This document shows positions 58,478 through 64,000 of a DNA stretch of 64,000 bases, piece after piece; within the stretch, counting starts at the first letter, position 1, and each line of letters starts with the position of its first letter. The stretch covers positions 558,001-622,000 of the forward strand of contig NZ_VFPH01000003.1 in the NCBI RefSeq assembly GCF_006717045.1. Reading direction: 5' to 3'. A program made the position numbers and the translations under genes. The stretch is from Pseudonocardia cypriaca. Lineage in GTDB: Bacteria; Actinomycetota; Actinomycetes; Mycobacteriales; Pseudonocardiaceae. The notes under the pieces are model-generated. The model worked only from the letters and a program-made list of their open reading frames with translations. It was not told the origin of the DNA and made no database searches.

Positions 58478-61400
58478 GAGGACTCCTCGTCGTGATTACC
58501 ACCCGCGTTGGCGGGATCCGTACCACCGTTGTGCTGCTGATCGCCGCGCATCCTGCTCTCGCGGCCCTGACGAACGCCCTGCTGGTAGCTCGCGAGACGG
58601 CCGCGGATGCTCTCCGCGCTGCGCATGGAACCTGCGGGAGGTGCCAGTACGGAAGATCCTGCACTGCCGGGCACCAGCCGCGCACGTGGCCGGCGCTTGG
58701 GCAGCCCGGCCGAAGTGAGCTCTTCCTGGCGCTCCGCGAGCGCGCCGCTGGCTGCTCGCCACCCCTCGTCGGCCAAGCTCGCGAACTCCTGCTCGACGGG
58801 CTCAGGCTCGGGCGCCGGGGTGATCGGCACCTCCTCCGTGGGCGGCGGCGGCGGTGCCGGCACCGGGGGCGGGGCCGGCCGGGGGGACGGCGCGGGCCGC
58901 GGCAGGCGCTGGGGCGCGGGCTGGGGCACGGGCTGCGGCGCGGGCTGAGGCGGTGCGACCGGCGGAGCAGGGGGCGGCGTCGGCGCCGCCGCCGTCTCGG
59001 GCCGGCCGGCGCGGTTCGGCAGAGCGGACTCGCTCGGCTGGGCAGGCCCGTTCTGCTGCTGGGTGCCGTTCTGCTGCTGCTCGTACTCGACCGGGATCTG
59101 CCGGTTCGAGCGGAACCACGCAGAGGCGATCTCCTCGAAGATCGGCGTGGTCTCGCCGAGGTCGAACCCGCTGCCCTCCGGGCGGCCACCGAGACCACGG
59201 CCGTTCGGCTCCGAGATGACCGGCACGTTGGGCGCGAACAACGCGTCGGCGTCCGCCGGCGGCCGCTCCGGCTGGTTGGACAGCGCCTGCTCATGGGCCG
59301 GCGCCGAGCCGGCCTGGGCGAACGGCCGCGGTGTGGGCCGCGGTGTGGGCCGCGGAGCCGGCTGCTGAGCCACGGGCTGCTGGACGTCCCGCTGCCGGGG
59401 CGCCAGGTCCTCCGGCTGTGCGGCGGGCTGGGGCGCCGCCTCTGCCGCCGCGGACTCCTCCTGCGGTGCTGGCTGCTGCGACTCGGTGGGCCGGGCCTCG
59501 GGCTGTTGCGACGGGGTCTGCTGCGACTCCGCCGGCCCACGGCGCACCACGGGCATCGGCATCGTGGGCGGGGACACCGCGGCGTTCGCGTCGTCGCTGC
59601 GGCGCTCGCGCCCGAACTGCTGCTCCGGCTTCTCCCGCTCCCGGTGGGACGGCGCGGCCCACTCGGCCGCGGCCCGCTGCTCCGCCTCGGCCTGCCGGGG
59701 CGACGGCCCCGGCCGGGACTGGACGGCAGGCGGCTGGGCGGCAGTGGGCTGAGCCTGGCCCGCCTCGGCAGCCGGCTGCTGCTGCGCCGGCTGCTGCTGG
59801 GCGGGCTGCTGCTGGGCCGGCTGCTGGGACGGGGTCTGCTCCGCCGCGGGCTGCGGCGACAGCCCCCGGCTCGGCCTGCGTCGCGGCAGCTCGGAGCCGG
59901 TGGAAGGCGCGAGGGGCGACACGCCGTGCCCGTTCACCGGCTTCTCCGCCTGCGCGTCGCGCTCGGCGCCGGTGGCCTGCCCGGCGCCGCCGAGCTGGTC
60001 GGGGCTGCCGGTGAGGCCGACGGGGTGGCCGTTGCGGGACTCGGCGCCGGCCTGCTCCTGCTTCGTGCCGGCCTGTTCCTCGGCGCGCGCCGCCGCGGCC
60101 CGTGCCGCCGCGGCCTCCTGGTCGCGACGGGCCTGCGCAGCCACCTCGCGAGCCTGCTCGTCCGCGGGGTCGGAGCCGCTCTCGCCACTCTCCGGCCCGG
60201 ACGGGCTGCCCGGGCGGAGGGTGGATCCCGGGCGCCTGCTGGGCAGGGAGGGCGGCGTGCTGCCGCCCTGGCTGGGTGGCGGGGTGAACAGCTGGCCGTC
60301 GCCGCCCACCGGGGTGTCGAAGACACCGGTGGGGTTGGCGGTGCCGTCGGTGCCCGCGATCAGCGCGGATAGCCCACCGCTGCGCGCGGTGCCGTTGGCC
60401 CCGCGCTGCGGTGGCACCGTGGGACGCCCGCCCGCGGCACCCGCGACCAGCGGGAGACCCGCGGTGCGGCTCGACTCGACCGGCTCGATGGACGGGATGA
60501 GGTGCGCCGGGACCGAGACCAGTGCGGTGAGACCCGACCCCTGGCCGCCCGTGGAGCTGCTCAACCGGACGTTGATGCCGTGGCGAGCCGCAAGTCGACC
60601 GACCACGAACAGGCCCATGCGCCGCGACGCGGACACGTCGACGGATGCCGGCCCGCCGAGGCGCTGGTTGGCGTCGGCCAGCTCGTGCTCGGCCATGCCC
60701 ACGCCACGGTCGGCGATCTCGACCACGATGGAGCCGTCGGTGGCCCGGGTGGTGCTCATGACCACCTGGGAGTCGGGCGGGGAGAAGTTGGTGGCGTTGT
60801 CCAGCAGCTCGGCGAGCAGGTGGACGACGTCGGAGGCCGCGCGCCCGGCGACCGTGGCCGTGGGCGGGGTCTGCACGACGATCCGCTGGTACGACTCGAC
60901 CTCCGACACGGCGGCCCGCAGCACGTCGACCATCGGCACCGGCGCGATGTTGCGCTTGGCGAGGTCGGTGCCCGCGAGGACCAGCAGGTTCTCGCTGTTG
61001 CGCCGCATACGGGTGGCGAGGTGGTCGAGCTGGAAGAGGTTCGCCAGCTGGTCGGAGTCCTGCTCGTTGCTCTCCAGCTGCTCGATCAGCTGCAGCTGGC
61101 GTTCGACGAGCGCCTGGCTGCGGCGGGAGAGGTTGACGAACATCGCGCTGACGCCGGCCTGCAGGGAGGCCTGCTCGGCGGCGAGGCGGACGGCCTGTCC
61201 GTGCACCGCGTCGAACGCGCGGGCCACCTGGCCGACCTCGTCGCGGCCGACGAGCGGCACCGGGTCGACGGTGACGTCCGGGGTCTGCCCCGCGCGCATG
61301 CGCTCGACGGCCTCGGGGAGCCGCCGCTCGGCGACGTCGAGGGCGGAGGAGCGCAGCACGCGCAGCGACCGGATCAGGGCGCGGGCGAGGAGCACGGCGA

Positions 61401-62412
61401 CCGCGATGCCCGCCAGGAGGCCGAGCATCAGGACCACGGCGTTGACGCCCGCGAGGTTGCTGGCCTGCTCCTCGGTCGCGACGCTCGCCGCGACCAGCTC
61501 GTTCCGCAGGAGGTCGCCTGCGCGGTCGACGGCGGCGCGGGAGCCGTGGTAGGCGGTGTCCCACTCGTAGGCAGGCACCGCGATCGGCTGGTTCGGCGGG
61601 GTGGCGACGATGGCCGCCTCGATCCGCTCGCGCTGGGCGTTGGCGGCGTCGTCGAGGAAGTTGCCGAAGCGGGCGAGCTGCTCTGCCGTGAGCGCGGCGC
61701 GGTAGTCGCGGAACGCCCCGTCGAGCTCGGTGTCGGTTGCGACCTCGTTGGCGTCGGCGGGCGACAGGTTGCCCGCGCGGATGCCGGCGCCGAGGATCGT
61801 GTGCTGCTCGGCGAGCTGCTCGCGGGCGGCGTTGACGGCGTTGAGCGCGTCGGCGAGGCCTGCGGTGCCCGGCGTCCGCACCTCGCGCAGCATGGCGCGG
61901 TCGAGGACGTCGAGGCTCGTGACCACCTCGCCGTAGCGGTCGAGGATCTGCCTGGCCCCGATGCCCGGGTTGTCGGTGACGTCGGCCCGCAGGTTCTGCA
62001 GCTGGCCGATCTGCACCTTGGTCTGCGCGAGCGCGGAGAGGCTCGTGGACTCGAGGCCCTCGGCACCCTCCAGTGCGGTGAGCATCTCCTCGGCCTCGGC
62101 CTCGCTCTTGTTGAAGCCGATCTCGAGGACGCCGCGGTCGCCCTTGCGCTCACCCGCCACGAACAGCGTGGACTCGTCCCGTTCCTCGCGGAGGGCGTCG
62201 GCGGTGCTCGCCACCCGCTCCCGTACGTCGAGCAGCTGGGTGCTCTGCCCGAGCTCGGCAGCTACCCCCGCCTGGTCGGAGACGCGCAGGACGCCGAGGA
62301 CCAGAGCGAGCAGTGCGGGAACTATCCCGACAACCACAAGCTTGACGGTCAGCGTCCAGTTGCGCGGGTTCAGCCGCTCGGACCAGGGTTGCCTGGTCTC
62401 GGTGCTGGTCAC
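58474..62412 (-). CDS. cvnA: Conservon sensor kinase CvnA, nitrate-sensor-like (1312 aa)
   Basis: GTG 62412 with AGGGGG upstream gives VTSTETRQPWSERLNPRNW; an earlier ATG (62472) is less likely. Membrane helix one is LTVKLVVVGIVPALLALVLG. A NIT-like sensor region follows (residues about 45-310), then helix two (VVLMLGLLAGIAVAVLLARA), HAMP, and the phospho-acceptor-like LFQLDHLATRMRRNSENLLV. The HATPase domain has LLDNATNFSPPDSQV and IADRGVGMAEHELAD. The last 650 or so residues are Pro/Gln/Ala-rich and disordered (QQPAQQQPAQQQP), far longer than in many CvnA proteins. It heads the cvnABCD operon and probably scaffolds the complex at the membrane. Confidence 0.94.
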   Translation of the reverse strand: MTSTETRQPWSERLNPRNWTLTVKLVVVGIVPALLALVLGVLRVSDQAGVAAELGQSTQLLDVRERVASTADALREERDESTLFVAGERKGDRGVLEIGFNKSEAEAEEMLTALEGAEGLESTSLSALAQTKVQIGQLQNLRADVTDNPGIGARQILDRYGEVVTSLDVLDRAMLREVRTPGTAGLADALNAVNAAREQLAEQHTILGAGIRAGNLSPADANEVATDTELDGAFRDYRAALTAEQLARFGNFLDDAANAQRERIEAAIVATPPNQPIAVPAYEWDTAYHGSRAAVDRAGDLLRNELVAASVATEEQASNLAGVNAVVLMLGLLAGIAVAVLLARALIRSLRVLRSSALDVAERRLPEAVERMRAGQTPDVTVDPVPLVGRDEVGQVARAFDAVHGQAVRLAAEQASLQAGVSAMFVNLSRRSQALVERQLQLIEQLESNEQDSDQLANLFQLDHLATRMRRNSENLLVLAGTDLAKRNIAPVPMVDVLRAAVSEVESYQRIVVQTPPTATVAGRAASDVVHLLAELLDNATNFSPPDSQVVMSTTRATDGSIVVEIADRGVGMAEHELADANQRLGGPASVDVSASRRMGLFVVGRLAARHGINVRLSSSTGGQGSGLTALVSVPAHLIPSIEPVESSRTAGLPLVAGAAGGRPTVPPQRGANGTARSGGLSALIAGTDGTANPTGVFDTPVGGDGQLFTPPPSQGGSTPPSLPSRRPGSTLRPGSPSGPESGESGSDPADEQAREVAAQARRDQEAAAARAAAARAEEQAGTKQEQAGAESRNGHPVGLTGSPDQLGGAGQATGAERDAQAEKPVNGHGVSPLAPSTGSELPRRRPSRGLSPQPAAEQTPSQQPAQQQPAQQQPAQQQPAAEAGQAQPTAAQPPAVQSRPGPSPRQAEAEQRAAAEWAAPSHREREKPEQQFGRERRSDDANAAVSPPTMPMPVVRRGPAESQQTPSQQPEARPTESQQPAPQEESAAAEAAPQPAAQPEDLAPRQRDVQQPVAQQPAPRPTPRPTPRPFAQAGSAPAHEQALSNQPERPPADADALFAPNVPVISEPNGRGLGGRPEGSGFDLGETTPIFEEIASAWFRSNRQIPVEYEQQQNGTQQQNGPAQPSESALPNRAGRPETAAAPTPPPAPPVAPPQPAPQPVPQPAPQRLPRPAPSPRPAPPPVPAPPPPPTEEVPITPAPEPEPVEQEFASLADEGWRAASGALAERQEELTSAGLPKRRPRARLVPGSAGSSVLAPPAGSMRSAESIRGRLASYQQGVRQGRESRMRGDQQHNGGTDPANAGGNHDEESS

Positions 62413-62855
62413 GTCAACGTCCCCCTGTGGATTGCCGGCGACGATCTGCCGCACTCTGGCACGCACACGCAAGTATTCGCGAGTGCGGGCCGGACGAGCT
62501 GCAGCCCCTGGTCGGTGGGTGGCCGGGTTCGGGCGTGATGCCCGGGCAACAAGAGCATCGGATCGATCCGTCGCGCCTTAGGTCGGGGGCGGACCGGTCG
62601 GGTGTCCCGGCCCGCATCGTGCGCGCTCCGATCCGACACGCACCCTCTGGGGAAGGGTGTTGACCTACCGGACCCGGTACGATCGCGGTGGCGCACGTGT
62701 GCTCTCGGACAGAGCCCGGGAAGTATAGCCCGAGTTCAGAGGGCCCCCATCCGTCGAGGTCGGCCATTGCCGATTCGTTCCCCCGAATGGACCTGCGAAG
62801 CACGCTGAGTAGCGTCACCGGGGGCACCATTCGCCTGCAAGGAGTACCACCGCTC
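62413..62855. promoter_or_regulatory. Divergent promoter region of cvnA and the XPB helicase gene
   Basis: 443 bases without a supported gene. TATAGC at about 62726 could be a -10 box for the helicase gene. TTGACC (62660-62665) and TACGAT (62678-62683) are promoter-like but only 12 bases apart. No convincing operator or RNA structure was seen. Confidence 0.35.
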
Positions 62856-64000
62856 ATGACCGATGGGCCGCTCATCGTCCAGTCCGACAAGACGTTGTTG
62901 CTCGAGGTCGACCACCCCGACGCCCCGGCGGCGCGCGGCGCGATCGCGCCCTTCGCCGAGCTCGAGCGCGCCCCGGAGCACGTCCACACCTACCGGGTCA
63001 CCCCGCTCGCCCTGTGGAACGCCCGTGCAGCGGGCCACGACGCCGAGCAGGTCGTCGACGCGCTGGTCCGCTACTCGCGCTACGCGGTCCCGCAGCCCCT
63101 GCTCGTCGACGTCGTCGACACGATGGGCCGCTACGGGCGCCTGCAGCTCACCCACTCCCCCGTCCACGGTCTCGTCATGGTCGCGCTCGACCGGGCGGTG
63201 CTCGAGGAGGTGCTGCGGCAGAAGAAGATCGCGCCGCTGCTCGGCGCCCGCATCGACGACGACACGGTGATCGTGCACCCCTCGGAGCGCGGCCACCTCA
63301 AGCAGGCGCTGCTCAAGATCGGCTGGCCGGCCGAGGACCTCGCCGGCTACGTCGACGGCGAGGCGCACCCGATCGCACTGGCCGAGGACGGCTGGTCGTT
63401 GCGCGGTTACCAGCGCGAGGCCGTCGAGGGGTTCTGGGCGGGCGGCTCCGGTGTCGTCGTGCTGCCCTGCGGGGCCGGCAAGACGCTCGTGGGCGCGGCG
63501 GCGATGGCGGAGGCCCAGGCCACCACGCTGATCCTCGTCACCAACACGGTGGCCGGCCGGCAGTGGAAGCGCGAGCTCGTGGCGCGCACCAGCCTCACCG
63601 AGGAGGAGATCGGCGAGTACTCCGGCGAGCGCAAGGAGATCCGCCCGGTCACGATCGCGACCTACCAGGTGATGACGCGCAAGAGCAAGGGCGAGTACAA
63701 GCACCTCGACCTGTTCGACTCCCGGGACTGGGGGTTGATCATCTACGACGAGGTGCACCTGCTGCCGGCCCCGGTCTTCCGGATGACGGCCGACCTGCAG
63801 TCGCGGCGGCGCCTCGGCCTCACGGCCACCCTCGTCCGCGAGGACGGGCGCGAGGGCGACGTCTTCTCCCTCATCGGCCCGAAGCGCTACGACGCGCCGT
63901 GGCGCGACATCGAGCAGCAGGGCTGGATCGCACCGGCGGAGTGCACCGAGGTGCGGGTCACGCTCACCGACAACGAGCGGATGGGCTACGCGGTCACCGA
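62856..64000 (+). CDS. XPB/ERCC3-type DNA helicase (5' part, continues beyond right edge)
   Basis: ATG 62856 is preceded by AAGGAG. The first 381 codons include the N-terminal XPB domain (LIVQSDKTLLLEVDHPDAPA), then WSLRGYQREAVEGFWAGG and Walker A VVLPCGAGKTLVGAA. Further motifs are LILVTNTVAGRQWKRELVAR, ATYQVMTRKSKGEY, Walker B WGLIIYDEVHLLPAP (DEVH) and LGLTATLVREDGREGD. This is a superfamily 2 helicase of the Rv0861c type, ATP-driven 3'-5' DNA unwinding linked to repair. It normally adjoins the helicase-associated protein, here placed 7 kb upstream. The C-terminal helicase domain is outside the window. Confidence 0.95.
   Translation, partial: MTDGPLIVQSDKTLLLEVDHPDAPAARGAIAPFAELERAPEHVHTYRVTPLALWNARAAGHDAEQVVDALVRYSRYAVPQPLLVDVVDTMGRYGRLQLTHSPVHGLVMVALDRAVLEEVLRQKKIAPLLGARIDDDTVIVHPSERGHLKQALLKIGWPAEDLAGYVDGEAHPIALAEDGWSLRGYQREAVEGFWAGGSGVVVLPCGAGKTLVGAAAMAEAQATTLILVTNTVAGRQWKRELVARTSLTEEEIGEYSGERKEIRPVTIATYQVMTRKSKGEYKHLDLFDSRDWGLIIYDEVHLLPAPVFRMTADLQSRRRLGLTATLVREDGREGDVFSLIGPKRYDAPWRDIEQQGWIAPAECTEVRVTLTDNERMGYAVT

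Overview
The window is very GC-rich actinobacterial chromosome, most likely from a Pseudonocardia-like member of the Pseudonocardiaceae (inference). The grounds are strong GC bias at third codon positions, GTG starts with GTGA/ATGA overlaps, two resuscitation-promoting factors, a conservon (cvnABCD) operon, an XPB-type helicase, and the gene neighbourhood XPB / helicase-associated protein / small protein / moaC-mog-moaE / rpf that is also found in Mycobacterium tuberculosis.

Bases 1-35949 are one minus-strand reading frame. It starts at 35949 and runs off the left edge with no stop, so the protein exceeds 11,980 residues. It begins with a membrane/signal segment. In order it then has a Lys/Ser/Glu-rich tract, about 2,100 residues studded with Cys-x(3-8)-Cys pairs, a hydrophobic block, coiled-coil and disordered linkers, a SecA-like motor ATPase with recognisable motifs I, II, V and VI, helical repeats, a transmembrane bundle and a LysM domain. 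Next come two copies of a module (amidohydrolase TIM barrel plus membrane helices) separated by a GNAT acetyltransferase-like domain and a cation-diffusion-facilitator-like membrane domain. Near the left edge is an ADP-ribosyltransferase-like domain and a zinc ribbon, bracketed by two nearly identical 339-bp direct repeats. I know of no described system with this architecture, and it is the main discovery candidate. A 56-residue membrane protein may sit just upstream in the same operon.

From 36 to 43.4 kb lie a TPR protein, a complete IS481-type insertion sequence (27-bp inverted repeats, CTAG flanks), and an ABC transporter (permease, ATPase, tiny membrane protein) divergent from a histidine kinase/response regulator pair. 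From 43.4 to 47.6 kb lie an HtrA-like protease without a visible signal peptide and a moxR-coxE-xdhC group of molybdenum-hydroxylase maturation genes. From 47.6 to 53.6 kb two Rpf genes flank moaC-mog-moaE. An alpha/beta hydrolase divergent from a LysR regulator, a MocA-like nucleotidyltransferase and a 57-residue conserved-position protein follow.

From 53.7 kb to the right edge a helicase-associated protein and an XPB helicase (cut by the window edge) face the same way. A minus-strand block separates them, made of a membrane protein under three palindromic operator copies and the conservon cvnA-cvnB-cvnC-cvnD. No tRNA, rRNA, CRISPR or prophage was seen.
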